64,000 nt of DNA from Betaproteobacteria bacterium (lineage in GTDB: Bacteria > Pseudomonadota > Gammaproteobacteria > Burkholderiales > Casimicrobiaceae), in the NCBI GenBank assembly GCA_013298765.1, contig JAAFJA010000003.1, positions 186,001-250,000 of the forward strand. Reading direction: 5' to 3'. The notes beneath the pieces were generated by a model that saw only the letters and a program-made list of their open reading frames with translations, searched no databases and was not told the DNA's origin. The translations under genes were made by a program, and so were the position numbers. Positions 15,906 to 26,929 of the stretch are shown piece by piece (within the stretch, counting starts at the first letter, position 1; every line of letters begins with the position of its first letter).

Positions 15906-17809
15906 GGCTCGGCTTTCGTGTCACGCTTTTGCGCCAAGAAGCCTTTCCAGTTCGCATCAAGCGCGGCCTGATCGAAGTAGGCGTCCAACACTTTTCGCGC
16001 GATCGGAGCCGCCGCGCGCGCGCCAAAACCACCGTTCTCAACGAACACTGCCATCGCGATCTGCGGTTTATCGAGCGGCGCAAACGTGATGTACCAAGAG
16101 TGATCACGCGAGCGCTCGTCGACTTGGCTCTCAACGTATTTCTGGCCGCGCAAGTTAAACGCTTGCGCCGTCCCCGTTTTTCCACCGCTCGTGTACTTCG
16201 CACCCTTGAACACGCTGGCTGATGTACCTTCGAGCACAACACCCTGCAAGCCCTCTTTTACTGCCTGGATATGCTCAGGCTTCAGCTTGATCGTATACGC
16301 GGGCTCGGGCTGCGTGAGTTGGCTGTCGCCCGACTTTGCATCTTGCACCCGCTTCACGAGGTGCGGGCGGAACGCCACGCCATTGTTGGCAAGGACCGCT
16401 GTCGCATAGGCGAGCTGAAGCGGCGTAAACGCGTTAAAGCCCTGACCGATACCGAGTGAAACCTGATCGCCAACGTGCACTTTTGGATCTTTCGGGAATC
16501 GTTTCGCTTTCCATTCGCGAGTCGGCAGTGTGCCGGTGAGCTCGCCATCAATGTCGACACCGGTTTTTTGTCCGAAACCGAATTGCCGCATAAACCCCGA
16601 CCACTCATCGATATCGAGCTCCGCGCCGAGCTGGTAGTAGTACGTATTGCAGGAAACTGCGATCGATTTAGGCAGGTTCACCATGCCATGCCCACCGACC
16701 TTGTCGTCGCGCCAATAACCGTTGCCGAGACGGAAGAAACCGGGATCGGCAATCGCCTGCTCGCGCGTGCGAATACCGAACTCTTGCGCCATCAGCGCCA
16801 TGAATGGCTTATAGGTCGAACCCGGCGGATACGCGCCCTGCAGCGGGCGATTGAGCATCGGTTTGTCGAGCGAATCGCGCAGCGCTTCCCACGATTGCGG
16901 ATCGATGCCATCTACGAAAAGATTGGGGTCAAAGCCCGGCTTACTTACAAACGCGAGGATGTCGCCGGTCGAAGGCTCAATGGCGACCAGCGCACCGCGG
17001 CGATCAGTGAACGCCTCTTCAGCAAGCCGCTGCAAGCGAATGTCGAGCGAAAGTTGGAGGTTATTCCCAGAGATCGAGGCTTTTCGCGAGAGCTGCCGCA
17101 TCACGCGTCGCGATGCGTCCACTTCGACTTCTACGGCGCCCGCCGTGCCGCGAAGATCTTTCTCGTAGGTGAGCTCGATACCCGATTTGCCGATGTAGTC
17201 TGAGCCTTTGTATTCCGCCGCGAGCCCCTGCGCTTCGATACGCTCTTTTTCGCGCTGACTGATTCGGCCGATGTAGCCGATCACATGCGAGGCAACTTCC
17301 CCCATCGGATATTGGCGGAATAAGCGCGCCTTGATCTCAACGCCTGGCAATTGAAAACGGTTCGCTGCGATACGAGCCACTTCTTCGTCACTCAACCGCG
17401 ACTTGAGTGGCAGCGATTCTGCGCTGCGAAACTCCTCATAGAGACGTTTGAAGCGACGCCGATCGCGTTGTGAAATGTCGACGAGAGTTGCCAAACGCTC
17501 GATTGTGGCGTCAAGATTGGGAATTTTTTGTGGGTTGAGCTCGAGCGTGTAAGCCGAAAAGTTCGACGCCAACACAATCCCGTTGCGATCGGTGATGATG
17601 CCTCGATTGGGCACTTCGGGCTGAACATCGATACGGTTGGCTTCCGCCAAGCGTTCAAAATGCTCGTGCTTTACTAATTGAAGGTAAATGAATCGGCCAA
17701 GCAGCAGCGCAAAACAGAGCAGCATGAACACCGCGGCCACAAACACCCGGCGCTGAAACCAGAAGACTTCCTGTTCGCGGTTTCGAAGTTCTTTCATTGC
17801 CGAGATCAA
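15902..17809 (-). CDS. mrdA: Penicillin-binding protein 2 (elongation transpeptidase)
   Basis: This monofunctional class B transpeptidase works with RodA. The 635-residue protein has one N-terminal membrane segment (about 22-45), a dimerisation/pedestal domain beginning with RGIITDRNG, and the transpeptidase domain with Ser331-x-x-Lys334 (GSTYKPF), Ser386-Cys-Asn388 and Lys-Thr-Gly (GGKTGTAQ, near 545). All active-site motifs are present. Start and stop overlap mreD and rodA. Confidence 0.96.
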   Translation of the reverse strand: MISAMKELRNREQEVFWFQRRVFVAAVFMLLCFALLLGRFIYLQLVKHEHFERLAEANRIDVQPEVPNRGIITDRNGIVLASNFSAYTLELNPQKIPNLDATIERLATLVDISQRDRRRFKRLYEEFRSAESLPLKSRLSDEEVARIAANRFQLPGVEIKARLFRQYPMGEVASHVIGYIGRISQREKERIEAQGLAAEYKGSDYIGKSGIELTYEKDLRGTAGAVEVEVDASRRVMRQLSRKASISGNNLQLSLDIRLQRLAEEAFTDRRGALVAIEPSTGDILAFVSKPGFDPNLFVDGIDPQSWEALRDSLDKPMLNRPLQGAYPPGSTYKPFMALMAQEFGIRTREQAIADPGFFRLGNGYWRDDKVGGHGMVNLPKSIAVSCNTYYYQLGAELDIDEWSGFMRQFGFGQKTGVDIDGELTGTLPTREWKAKRFPKDPKVHVGDQVSLGIGQGFNAFTPLQLAYATAVLANNGVAFRPHLVKRVQDAKSGDSQLTQPEPAYTIKLKPEHIQAVKEGLQGVVLEGTSASVFKGAKYTSGGKTGTAQAFNLRGQKYVESQVDERSRDHSWYITFAPLDKPQIAMAVFVENGGFGARAAAPIARKVLDAYFDQAALDANWKGFLAQKRDTKAEP

Positions 17810-18342
17810 TCAACCAGAGAGCGAACGCGCTGCGGCCACTGCAAAAACGCGGAGAGCGCGGGCCACAAGAGCGTGCTGCTCACGGTGGATAACAAAAACA
17901 TCGGATTCGGCGGCGCCGCGCCGCTCATCAGCCGCAGCACCAAAACCACGATTTGCGTAAACAACAAGAGCCCGAACACGTGCAAAGACTGTTGCCAAAG
18001 CGGAAACCGCAATACCCGACGGTGAAAATATTCGGCTGAGAACGCAAGAATCGCGTAGGCAAGCGCATGCTGGCCAAACAAATTGGCTTCAACCACATCG
18101 GTGAGTAAGCCGCAAAACCATCCCGCCGCGACGCCGATCCAGCGCGGTTGATGAATGGCCCAGTAGAGGAGCACGAGGGCAAAAAAATCAGGCCGCAGCG
18201 CGAGCGCCATCCCTGACAGGGGCAGTAGGTTCGCGGCGAAAGCGACAAACAGGGTGATGAGTACAAACCAGAGTTTTGGCGGCAGCAGAATGTCTTCTGG
18301 TCTTGCCACCTTCATCAAAGGCGAGTCAGGAAGTCGGAACAT
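17806..18342 (-). CDS. mreD: Rod-shape-determining protein MreD
   Basis: This integral membrane subunit of the elongasome is 178 residues long, with about five to six hydrophobic segments and the typical LPLSGMALALRPDFFALVLLYW and GLLTDVVEANLFGQHAL stretches (compare the family motif R-P-x-x-xx-L and G-L-xx-D). The ATG at 18342, 4 bases after the mreC stop, is chosen; the longer frame only overlaps mreC. The stop overlaps the mrdA start. Confidence 0.92.
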   Translation of the reverse strand: MFRLPDSPLMKVARPEDILLPPKLWFVLITLFVAFAANLLPLSGMALALRPDFFALVLLYWAIHQPRWIGVAAGWFCGLLTDVVEANLFGQHALAYAILAFSAEYFHRRVLRFPLWQQSLHVFGLLLFTQIVVLVLRLMSGAAPPNPMFLLSTVSSTLLWPALSAFLQWPQRVRSLVD

Positions 18343-18346
18343 GGCG

Positions 18347-19264
18347 CTACGAACCCTTCCGTTTGACAGCCGTTTTTGCAGCCGCTTCTTCCACCGGGCG
18401 CGGCGGAATTTCTGCGGGACGGTCGAGCACGAGCACGTCTTCCGCGCTCGCCACACCTGCAAACGGTAAGCATTCGATCTTCGCAAAATCGTTTTCGCGC
18501 GCGCGCGTGATTTTTCCGACGCGGCAGACACGGATATTCGCGGGAAACATGCCATCGATGCTCGAACTCAGGGCAACATCACCTTCCACCAAATCAGCGT
18601 TCGCCGCGACAAAGCTTAGCTCGGGCGCTGAAAGTGGCCCGCGACCGCGCAAGATTGCACGGACACCGTTGCGCTCAATCCGAATCGGAACGACGGATTC
18701 CTTGTCCGTGATCAGCGTCACCTCCGCGATCAGCGGATGCACACGTGTGAGCTGTCCCAATAGTCCCGATCCGTCTATCACCGCCGATCCGGGTGAGAAT
18801 GACTGTGACACGCTGCGATCAATGAAAAACTTTTGCGAATAGGGATCGCGCCCGAGGTAGAGCACGCGCGAGGTCTGTGACTTCACGGTAAGTGTTTGCG
18901 TTGCTCCGGCGAGCGCGCGCCAGCGCTGCGCATCAAGCTGCGCTGCGCGGCTGGCTTGTTCCATCTGCGCGTTGTCGAGCAGCTGGCGGCGCAGTTCCTC
19001 GTTTTCTGTACGAAGCGCGTCGCGCGTTTCAAAGAACGCCTGCGTTGATTCAATGGCGGCACCTGGCAACAGTGCGAGCTGTTGAACGGGATAGACGACG
19101 GTTGCAATCGATTTGCGGACGAATTCGAGGGTTTGAAATTTCGCATCGATAAACATCAACGCAAATGAGGCCACCCCAAAAAACGTGAGGCGTGCGAGCG
19201 TCGAAGGGCCACGCTTAAAAAAGCGCGGCGGCTCTTTCGGGAGCGATGTGACGTTACTCAACAC
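18347..19264 (-). CDS. mreC: Rod-shape-determining protein MreC
   Basis: This bitopic membrane protein activates the PBP2/RodA complex. The 305-residue protein has a membrane segment at about 26-46, a coiled coil at about 75-105 (ALRTENEELRRQLLD), and the two beta-barrel domains of MreC, with GLLGQLTRV and LPFAG-containing strands. The basic/Pro-rich C-terminal tail is typical. It follows mreB after 102 bases. Confidence 0.94.
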   Translation of the reverse strand: MLSNVTSLPKEPPRFFKRGPSTLARLTFFGVASFALMFIDAKFQTLEFVRKSIATVVYPVQQLALLPGAAIESTQAFFETRDALRTENEELRRQLLDNAQMEQASRAAQLDAQRWRALAGATQTLTVKSQTSRVLYLGRDPYSQKFFIDRSVSQSFSPGSAVIDGSGLLGQLTRVHPLIAEVTLITDKESVVPIRIERNGVRAILRGRGPLSAPELSFVAANADLVEGDVALSSSIDGMFPANIRVCRVGKITRARENDFAKIECLPFAGVASAEDVLVLDRPAEIPPRPVEEAAAKTAVKRKGS

Positions 19265-19366
19265 GCGAGGCGTTCCTCAGCTCAATTCGCGAAGCGATCT
19301 GACTTGTTGCGACCAAAATGATTCCTCGCAGGTGGAGAACGCTCACCAACCGCGGGTGAGGATGCC

Positions 19367-20676
<1,310 letters not shown>

Positions 20677-20964
20677 ATGAGCCTGTCCGCCCAAGATATC
20701 GAGCGGATCGCGCATCTTGCCCGCATCCGCGTGACCCCCGATGAAGTGGGTCAAGTCCAAGCCAAACTCGAAGGCATCTTTAAATTGATCGACGATATGC
20801 AGTCGGTCAATACGAAGGGCGTGGAGCCAATGTCGCACGGCCTCGACATGGTGCTGCGCTTGCGCGATGATGCCGTCACCGAAAAAAATGATCGGGAGAA
20901 CCTTCAGCGCAATGCGCCGCAGGCGGCCGAGGGCTATTTCCTCGTGCCAAAGGTGATCGAATGA
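20677..20964 (+). CDS. gatC: Asp/Glu-tRNA amidotransferase subunit C
   Basis: This small subunit stabilises GatA in the GatCAB complex, which converts Glu-tRNA(Gln) or Asp-tRNA(Asn) to the amide form. The 95-residue protein contains [13 protein letters not shown] at the start and [18 protein letters not shown] in the middle, both conserved. Its stop overlaps the gatA start by 4 bases. Confidence 0.95.
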   Translation: MSLSAQDIERIAHLARIRVTPDEVGQVQAKLEGIFKLIDDMQSVNTKGVEPMSHGLDMVLRLRDDAVTEKNDRENLQRNAPQAAEGYFLVPKVIE

Positions 20965-22421
20965 GTTGGAACACCTTTGCCACCGTCGCCGAGACGAAGG
21001 CTGCGCTCGAAGCAAAGCAGGTCAGCGCCGTTGAATTGGCGAAACACTACTTAGACCGCGCAGCCCAACTTAATCCAGGGCTCAATGCCTATATCACGCT
21101 TAACCCGGAAAAGACGCTTTCTGAAGCTTTGTCTACGGATAACAAGCGCTCGAAGGGCGAAGTAGCTCCACTTCTCGGCGTGCCGATTGCGCACAAAGAC
21201 ATCTATCTGATCGATGGTTGGCGCACCACCTGCGGCTCGAAAATGCTCGAGAACTTCGTGGCACCCTACACCTCGACTGTCGTGAAATACATGGCCGATG
21301 CGGGCATGGTCACGCTCGGCAAATTGAACATGGACGAGTTCGCCATGGGCTCGTCTAATGAAACCTCGTTCTTCGGCCCGGTAAAAAATCCGTGGGACAC
21401 CTCGCGCGTGCCGGGCGGTTCGTCGGGCGGTTCCGCCGCAGCGGTGGCCGCCGGCCTCGCGCCAGCGAGCACGGGCACGGACACCGGCGGCTCGATTCGC
21501 CAACCCGCGATGTTCTGCAATCTGACGGGTTTGAAGCCGACTTACGGCATCTGTTCGCGCTACGGCATCATCGCGTTTGCCTCGTCGCTCGATCAGGCCG
21601 GCCCGTTCGCGCAAACCGCTGAAGACTGCGCCCTGCTCTTGAACGCGATGGCCGGGTTCGATCCGCGCGATGCGACCTCGCTCGATCGGGCGAAGGAAGA
21701 CTACACCCGCGATTTGGCGAAGCCGCTCAAGGGCCTTCGCATCGGTTTGCCCAAAGAGTTCTTCGGCGAAGGCAATGAGCCCGGCGTGTTGAAAGCGGTC
21801 GAAGCCGCGCTCGACGTGTATCGAAAGCTTGGCGCAACCACCGTGGAAATAACGCTGCCGAACGTGAAGTATTCGGTCCCCGCGTACTACGTGGTCGCGC
21901 CTGCAGAAGCGTCTTCGAACCTGTCGCGTTTTGACGGCGCACGTTTTGGTCACCGCGCGAAGGAGTACGACGACATCGTCGACATGTACAAACGCTCACG
22001 CGCGGAAGGCTTCGGCGCGGAAGTGAAGCGCCGCATTTTGATCGGCACGTACGTCTTGTCGCACGGCTATTACGACGCGTATTACCTGCAAGCCGGAAAA
22101 CTCCGCCGCCTGATCGCGGAAGACTTCAAAAAAGCCTACGAAGTGTGTGATGTGGTGATGGGGCCAACGGCGCCTGAGCCCTCATTCCAGTTCGGCGCCA
22201 AGGCAGACGATCCGGTCAAGATGTACTTGAACGACATCTACACCATTTGCGCGAACCTCACCGGCCAGCCCGCGATGAGTCATCCCTGCGGCGTCGATGA
22301 AAACGGCCTACACGTCGGCATGCAAATCATCGGCAACTATCTCGATGAGGCGCGTATGTTGAACGTTGCTCATCAGTACCAATTGGCGACCGATTGGCAC
22401 AAGAAGCATCCAAACATTTAA
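20961..22421 (+). CDS. gatA: Asp/Glu-tRNA amidotransferase subunit A
   Basis: This glutaminase subunit belongs to the amidase-signature family. The 486-residue protein has the Ser-cisSer-Lys triad at Lys79 (PIAHKDIY), Ser154 (PGGSSGGS) and Ser178 (TDTGGSIRQ), the same numbering as in well-studied GatA proteins. Full length. It is translationally coupled to gatC; a palindromic repeat separates it from gatB. Confidence 0.97.
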   Translation: MSWNTFATVAETKAALEAKQVSAVELAKHYLDRAAQLNPGLNAYITLNPEKTLSEALSTDNKRSKGEVAPLLGVPIAHKDIYLIDGWRTTCGSKMLENFVAPYTSTVVKYMADAGMVTLGKLNMDEFAMGSSNETSFFGPVKNPWDTSRVPGGSSGGSAAAVAAGLAPASTGTDTGGSIRQPAMFCNLTGLKPTYGICSRYGIIAFASSLDQAGPFAQTAEDCALLLNAMAGFDPRDATSLDRAKEDYTRDLAKPLKGLRIGLPKEFFGEGNEPGVLKAVEAALDVYRKLGATTVEITLPNVKYSVPAYYVVAPAEASSNLSRFDGARFGHRAKEYDDIVDMYKRSRAEGFGAEVKRRILIGTYVLSHGYYDAYYLQAGKLRRLIAEDFKKAYEVCDVVMGPTAPEPSFQFGAKADDPVKMYLNDIYTICANLTGQPAMSHPCGVDENGLHVGMQIIGNYLDEARMLNVAHQYQLATDWHKKHPNI

Positions 22422-22425
22422 CTGT

Positions 22426-22495
22426 TGTCATCCCCGCGAAGGCGGGGACCCAGACCGGGCGCTCGGACTAGGCTCCCGCCTTCGCGGGAATGACA
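22426..22495. repeat. REP-like palindrome between gatA and gatB
   Basis: TGTCATCCCCGCGAAGGCGG and its imperfect complement (CCGCCTTCGCGGGAATGACA) form a stem of about 20 base pairs with a loop of about 30 bases. It begins 5 bases after the gatA stop. This unit type is common in proteobacterial genomes; here it could modulate gatB expression or message stability. Confidence 0.8.
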
Positions 22496-22522
22496 GAGTG
22501 AAACACTGACGGGAAGAGAGCT

Positions 22523-23956
22523 ATGGCTCAATGGGAAATCGTAATCGGCTTAGAAACGCACGTCCAGCTCACGACGGCGTCGAAAATATTTTCGGGCGCA
22601 TCGACCGCCTTCGGCGCTGAGCCGAACACGCAGGCCTCGATCGTGGATCTGGCGATGCCAGGCGCGTTGCCGGTGATGAATAAAGGCGCGGCGGAGCGTG
22701 CGGTGAAATTCGGCCTCGCGGTTGGTGCGAACATCAATCGCCGCTCCATCTTCGCGCGCAAAAATTACTTCTATCCCGATCTACCGAAGGGCTATCAGAT
22801 TTCGCAGTTTGAGACGCCGATCGTTCAAGGCGGTGGCTTGACCATCACGCTCGACGACGGCACGACGAAATTCATCGAACTCACTCGCGCGCATCTCGAA
22901 GAAGACGCCGGAAAAAGCGTGCACGATCAGTTTGATCGCGAATCGGGCGTCGATCTAAATCGCGCTGGTACGCCGCTGTTGGAAATCGTCACTGAGCCCG
23001 TGATGCGCTCGGCGAAAGAAGCGGTCGCGTATGCGAAAGCGCTGCACGGCCTCGTTCGCTACCTGGACATTTGCGATGGCAACATGCAGGAAGGCTCGTT
23101 CCGTTGCGACGTGAACGTGTCGGTGCGAAAGCCAGGTGAACCCTTCGGCACGCGCCGCGAAATCAAGAACTTGAACAGCTTCAAGTTCATGCAGCAGGCG
23201 ATTGATTACGAGGTGCGCTGGCAGATCGAGCAGATTGAAGACGGCAAGAAAATCGTGCAAGCGACCGTGCTCTTTAATCCCGATTCCGGCGAAACACGCG
23301 CGATGCGCACCAAGGAAGATGCGATGGACTATCGCTACTTCCCCGACCCTGATTTGCCGCCGCTTGTGATTGATGATGCGATGTTTGATCGCATCAAGGC
23401 CTCGATGCCGGAATTGCCGGAGGCGAAATGTGCGCGATTCCAGAGCGAATTCAAGCTGCCGGAATACGATGCGCGTTTGCTTTCGCAAGACAGCGCGACG
23501 GCAAAATATTTTGAAGTCGCGGTGAAGACGGGCGCGGATGCGAAGCTCGTCGCGAACTGGATCATCGGGGAACTCTCGGCCACGCTCAATCGCGAAGAAA
23601 AATCGATTGAGCAAAGCCCCGTTTCCTCAGTGCAACTCGCGAGCGTCGTTGCACGAATCTCGGACGGCACGATTAGCAACAAGATCGCGAAGACGGTCTT
23701 CGAAGCGCTGTGGAGCGGCGAAGGCAAAACGGCGGATGATGTGATCGCTGCCAAAGGCTTGAAACAAATCAGCGACGTCGGCGCGATCGAAAAGATCGTC
23801 GACGAGGTGCTTGCCAAGAGCGCCGCGCAGATTGCCGATTACAAATCGGGCAAAGAAAAAGCACTGATGAGCATCGTCGGCATGGTGATGAAAGCCTCGC
23901 AGGGCAAAGCAAATCCCGCGCAGGTAAACGAGATCATCAAACGCAAAATCAGCTAA
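22523..23956 (+). CDS. gatB: Asp/Glu-tRNA amidotransferase subunit B
   Basis: This kinase/tRNA-binding subunit phosphorylates the misacylated Glu or Asp and receives ammonia from GatA. The 477-residue protein has the N-terminal cradle domain beginning [26 protein letters not shown] at about 87-100, and a C-terminal YqeY-like tail domain (from about 330). Full length. It is the third gene of the gatCAB operon after a repeat-containing 101-bp spacer. Confidence 0.97.
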   Translation: MAQWEIVIGLETHVQLTTASKIFSGASTAFGAEPNTQASIVDLAMPGALPVMNKGAAERAVKFGLAVGANINRRSIFARKNYFYPDLPKGYQISQFETPIVQGGGLTITLDDGTTKFIELTRAHLEEDAGKSVHDQFDRESGVDLNRAGTPLLEIVTEPVMRSAKEAVAYAKALHGLVRYLDICDGNMQEGSFRCDVNVSVRKPGEPFGTRREIKNLNSFKFMQQAIDYEVRWQIEQIEDGKKIVQATVLFNPDSGETRAMRTKEDAMDYRYFPDPDLPPLVIDDAMFDRIKASMPELPEAKCARFQSEFKLPEYDARLLSQDSATAKYFEVAVKTGADAKLVANWIIGELSATLNREEKSIEQSPVSSVQLASVVARISDGTISNKIAKTVFEALWSGEGKTADDVIAAKGLKQISDVGAIEKIVDEVLAKSAAQIADYKSGKEKALMSIVGMVMKASQGKANPAQVNEIIKRKIS

Positions 23957-23978
23957 TCGGCGAAATCGACGATTCAAT

Positions 23979-24087
23979 GAGGGCAAGAAGACGGTTTAAA
24001 TTAAATACATATTTAAACTAAATCGTCGCCTAGCCCTTGTTAAATCGGGATGAGCGCATCATAGCTAACCGCTGAATGCAAGGGCTA
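23979..24087 (+). promoter_or_regulatory. Possible leader with mutually exclusive hairpins upstream of ppk2
   Basis: In an AT-rich intergenic region, GACGGTTTAAAT (23990-24001) faces ATTTAAAC and CGTC (24011-24027), enclosed by AGGGC (23980-23984) and GCCCT (24033-24037). The segment TAGCCCTTG (24031-24039) can instead pair perfectly with CAAGGGCTA (24079-24087). The two folds exclude each other, like an attenuator. It may instead be the gatB transcript end plus a promoter region. Confidence 0.35.
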
Positions 24088-24191
24088 AATCACCGCCCTG
24101 CACGCGATTGACTTGCATCAATGCGATAGCGCGCGCGGGAGCACACACTCACGCTTCCCCTCTTTCATTCCTTCTGAACGAAGGCGTGCGC

Positions 24192-25385
24192 ATGGCTACA
24201 AGCTCGAAACGAAAAGTCACGGTCAATACGACGGCGAAGAAGTCTGCTTCGAGCGCTTCGAAGCCCGCTCGGCGCTCGACTCCAACACGTTCGCGGCGCG
24301 TTGTAGACGGCGACATCGCGCCGAAAGACACCAAAAAATCGCTCGAACGCTACGTCGCGGGCGAGGCAGAACTCGCGGCGCAGGCGGTGCAAATCGCCAC
24401 CGTTCAATCCGTTCTAGACAGTCCGACCACCGCGCGCGATAAAGCGGCGACGTTGCGCACGCTCCTGGAAGGCGCATCGAAAGATGATCGCCGCGCGATT
24501 CAGAAACATTTGTTTAGTAACCAGAGTCGCGCTGCCGACCGGCTTGATCCCGATGAAGAGCTCGCCGATCACTGGCGAGATGGCGGTTACCCCTACAAAA
24601 ACTTGATGCTTCGTCGCAATTACGAGCAGCAAAAGTACCGATTGCAGGTGGAGTTGCTCAAACTGCAAGCATGGGTGAAAAACACGGGTCAGCGCGTGAT
24701 CATCTTGTTTGAAGGGCGCGACGCGGCGGGTAAGGGCGGTGCCATCAAGCGTTTCATGGAACACCTGAATCCTCGCGGCGCGCGTGTGGTTGCGCTCGAA
24801 AAACCGACGCCGACCGAAGCGGGGCAGTGGTACTTTCAGCGCTACGTGCAACATCTTCCCACGGAAGGCGAAATCGTTCTCTTCGATCGCAGTTGGTACA
24901 ACCGAGCAGGCGTGGAAAAGGTGATGGGTTTTTGCAGCGACGCGCAATACGACGAATTCATCCGCGACGCGCCCGATTTTGAGCGGCAGCTGGTGCGCTC
25001 GGGCATTCACCTCTTCAAGTTTTGGTTCTCGGTGAGCCAGAACGAGCAGCGTCGTCGCTTCAAAGAGCGAGAAAAGCATCCGCTCAAGCAGTGGAAGTTG
25101 TCGCCCATTGATAAAGCCTCGCTCGATAAGTGGGACGACTACACCCGCGCCAAAGAGGCCATGTTTCATGAAACCGACACGGCCGATGCGCCGTGGACCG
25201 TGATCAAAAGCGATTGCAAAAAACGCGCGCGTTTGAACGCGATGCGCTACGTGCTCACCAAGCTGCCGTATTCAAACAAAAACCAAGAAGCCATCGGAAA
25301 AGTCGACAGCCTTGTAGTTGGTCGGGCGCATGTGGTCTACGAGCGAGGGGAGCGAACACCCGCATCGCCAGACACACGTGACTAG
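24192..25385 (+). CDS. ppk2: Polyphosphate kinase 2 family protein
   Basis: PPK2 enzymes transfer phosphate between polyphosphate and nucleotides. The 397-residue protein has a long Lys/Arg/Ser-rich, probably disordered N-terminal region (1-50), a helical segment (50-165), then the P-loop kinase core: Walker A FEGRDAAGKGG (173-183), Walker B EIVLFDRSWYNRAG (227-240) and the lid region RRRFKERE with PLKQWKLSPID. It resembles class I single-domain PPK2. The ATG at 24192, with GAAGG upstream, is preferred over the open frame further upstream. It stands alone after gatB. Confidence 0.9.
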   Translation: MATSSKRKVTVNTTAKKSASSASKPARRSTPTRSRRVVDGDIAPKDTKKSLERYVAGEAELAAQAVQIATVQSVLDSPTTARDKAATLRTLLEGASKDDRRAIQKHLFSNQSRAADRLDPDEELADHWRDGGYPYKNLMLRRNYEQQKYRLQVELLKLQAWVKNTGQRVIILFEGRDAAGKGGAIKRFMEHLNPRGARVVALEKPTPTEAGQWYFQRYVQHLPTEGEIVLFDRSWYNRAGVEKVMGFCSDAQYDEFIRDAPDFERQLVRSGIHLFKFWFSVSQNEQRRRFKEREKHPLKQWKLSPIDKASLDKWDDYTRAKEAMFHETDTADAPWTVIKSDCKKRARLNAMRYVLTKLPYSNKNQEAIGKVDSLVVGRAHVVYERGERTPASPDTRD

Positions 25386-25432
25386 GGCTACTTTTGCGAA
25401 CGCGCGGTGCGCACAAGCGAAAATAGCGGGCT

Positions 25433-25831
25433 ATGACAACGATGAATGTGAAAGAACCGCCTTTCTTGCTCTTCGGCGGCGAAACAGGTGTGCGAAAGCT
25501 GGTCGATGCGTTCTACGACCGCATGGATTTCGAGCCCGAGTTTGCAACGATTCGGGCGCTCCATCCCACCACGCTCGACGAATCGCGCAACAAACTCTAC
25601 TGGTTCCTCTGCGGCTGGCTCGGCGGACCGAATCATTACATCGAGCGCTTTGGACACCCGCGCTTGCGGGCGAGGCATTTGCCGTTTTCAATCGGCACGG
25701 TTGAGCGCGATCAGTGGATGGCTTGCATGACGCTTGCCCTTGCTGACTGTGAAACCGATGAAAAACTCTCGCAGTGGTTGTTGCAGCAGCTCTACGGAAC
25801 CGCTGACTGGATGAGAAACCGCGAAGGTTAG
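25433..25831 (+). CDS. Group II truncated haemoglobin
   Basis: This small haem protein binds O2 or NO. The 132-residue protein follows the trHbII pattern: GGETGVRKLVDAFYDRMD with Tyr28 (B10), GWLGGPNHYIERFGHPRLRARH with the likely proximal His82, and ERDQWMACM with Trp95 (G8). Function in oxidative or nitrosative defence is usual for the family; nothing in the context narrows it. It begins 47 bases after ppk2, with AAAATA 8 bases before the ATG, so a separate promoter is possible. Confidence 0.92.
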   Translation: MTTMNVKEPPFLLFGGETGVRKLVDAFYDRMDFEPEFATIRALHPTTLDESRNKLYWFLCGWLGGPNHYIERFGHPRLRARHLPFSIGTVERDQWMACMTLALADCETDEKLSQWLLQQLYGTADWMRNREG

Positions 25832-26110
25832 TCCGTCAATCTGTGGCGATATGGGGCGGCGCGCGAAAACGATGTTTTCTACAGCGGGATCAGCAGAATT
25901 TCCGCCCAACAACCGCCGCGTCATGGAGCGCGACGTCACCGAATGAGATTTTGCGTAATGTCGCAATATTGGTGCTATTCTCGTCTTCCTACTTAGAGCA
26001 CAAGCAATTTGGGTCACGCGTGAGCGCGTCCTGCCGTAAGGGGCCGTAGTCAAGCGGGGCTGCTCAATGCATCGTGCGCGTTGACCTATTTTGCGGCGGG
26101 GAGAGTTAGC

Positions 26111-26911
26111 ATGAAACACGGTGTTTGCGCGATAGCGGCGATTATTGCGACGCTCGCTTTTTTCACAGAATCCGCCCATGCGGCAGGCGGCGCGCCGGGC
26201 GAGGGCGTGCCACAGCCAGCGGTCACACCACAAACCATTGGCGCACTGGGCAACGATCTGGTCTATACACCGGTAGCCGCTTGTCGGATCGTTGACACTC
26301 GAAGCACTGCAGCGGGCGCGATCGCAGCGGGCGCAACGCGAAGTTTTGTCGGTATCAATGCAAGCAGCTTCGTAAGCCAGGGTGGAAGCTCCACCAACTG
26401 CGGGACGCTAGGTCTGAGCGCGACCGCGATTTCCATTGTCGTGACAGCGATTACACCTTCAGTGCCTGGGCACGCGGTTGTGTACCCGTTCGGCACATCG
26501 CAACCGGCAACGTTCAGCATGACCTACGCCGCTGGTGCCGTGATCTCAAACAGCATGACAGTGCAAATTCCGAACCCCTTATCGAGCTTTGATTTCACGA
26601 TTTACAGTGCCGCGCAAGCGCATTACACCGTGGACATCGTTGGGTATCTTGCACCACCCGTAGCCACAGCGCTCCAGTGCCTTGAAACAGCAAACACCGA
26701 TCTCTCGCTTTCGGCTAACGGCGGCACCGGCAACGCGGTTGCGCCCGCTTGTCCGGTGGGTTACACGCAGACAGCCACCAATTGCGAGACTACTTCATGG
26801 TTGATGCCCATCGTGTACTTCCAGTCGGGCACCTGTTCCGCGCGAAACGGCGATAGCTCTGCCCAGACGCTTCGCTCCTCGCGCACGTGTTGCCGCATTC
26901 CTGGTCGCTAG
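26111..26911 (+). CDS. Secreted protein with VDTR-type motif and cysteine-rich tail, unknown function
   Basis: This 266-residue protein has a signal peptide (about 1-25, ending SAHA). After about residue 45 it contains VYTPVAACRIVDTRS, a motif shared by many secreted proteins of bacteria with beta-rich surface domains (cRxxDTR type). The rest is Ala/Ser/Thr rich and probably beta-structured, ending in a Cys-rich tail with about six cysteines after residue 195. The ATG at 26111 is preferred (GGGGAGAG upstream) over one 30 bases earlier. The propeller/dockerin protein follows 18 bases later, so the two are likely co-expressed. No enzymatic motif is recognised. Confidence 0.65.
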   Translation: MKHGVCAIAAIIATLAFFTESAHAAGGAPGEGVPQPAVTPQTIGALGNDLVYTPVAACRIVDTRSTAAGAIAAGATRSFVGINASSFVSQGGSSTNCGTLGLSATAISIVVTAITPSVPGHAVVYPFGTSQPATFSMTYAAGAVISNSMTVQIPNPLSSFDFTIYSAAQAHYTVDIVGYLAPPVATALQCLETANTDLSLSANGGTGNAVAPACPVGYTQTATNCETTSWLMPIVYFQSGTCSARNGDSSAQTLRSSRTCCRIPGR

Positions 26912-26929
26912 CGAAGCAAAGCGCGTCCA

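Noticed and set aside
21051-21953. A 300-codon minus-strand open frame inside gatA
   Set aside because: gatA is complete with its Ser-cisSer-Lys triad; the antisense product is Arg/His-rich and matches nothing.
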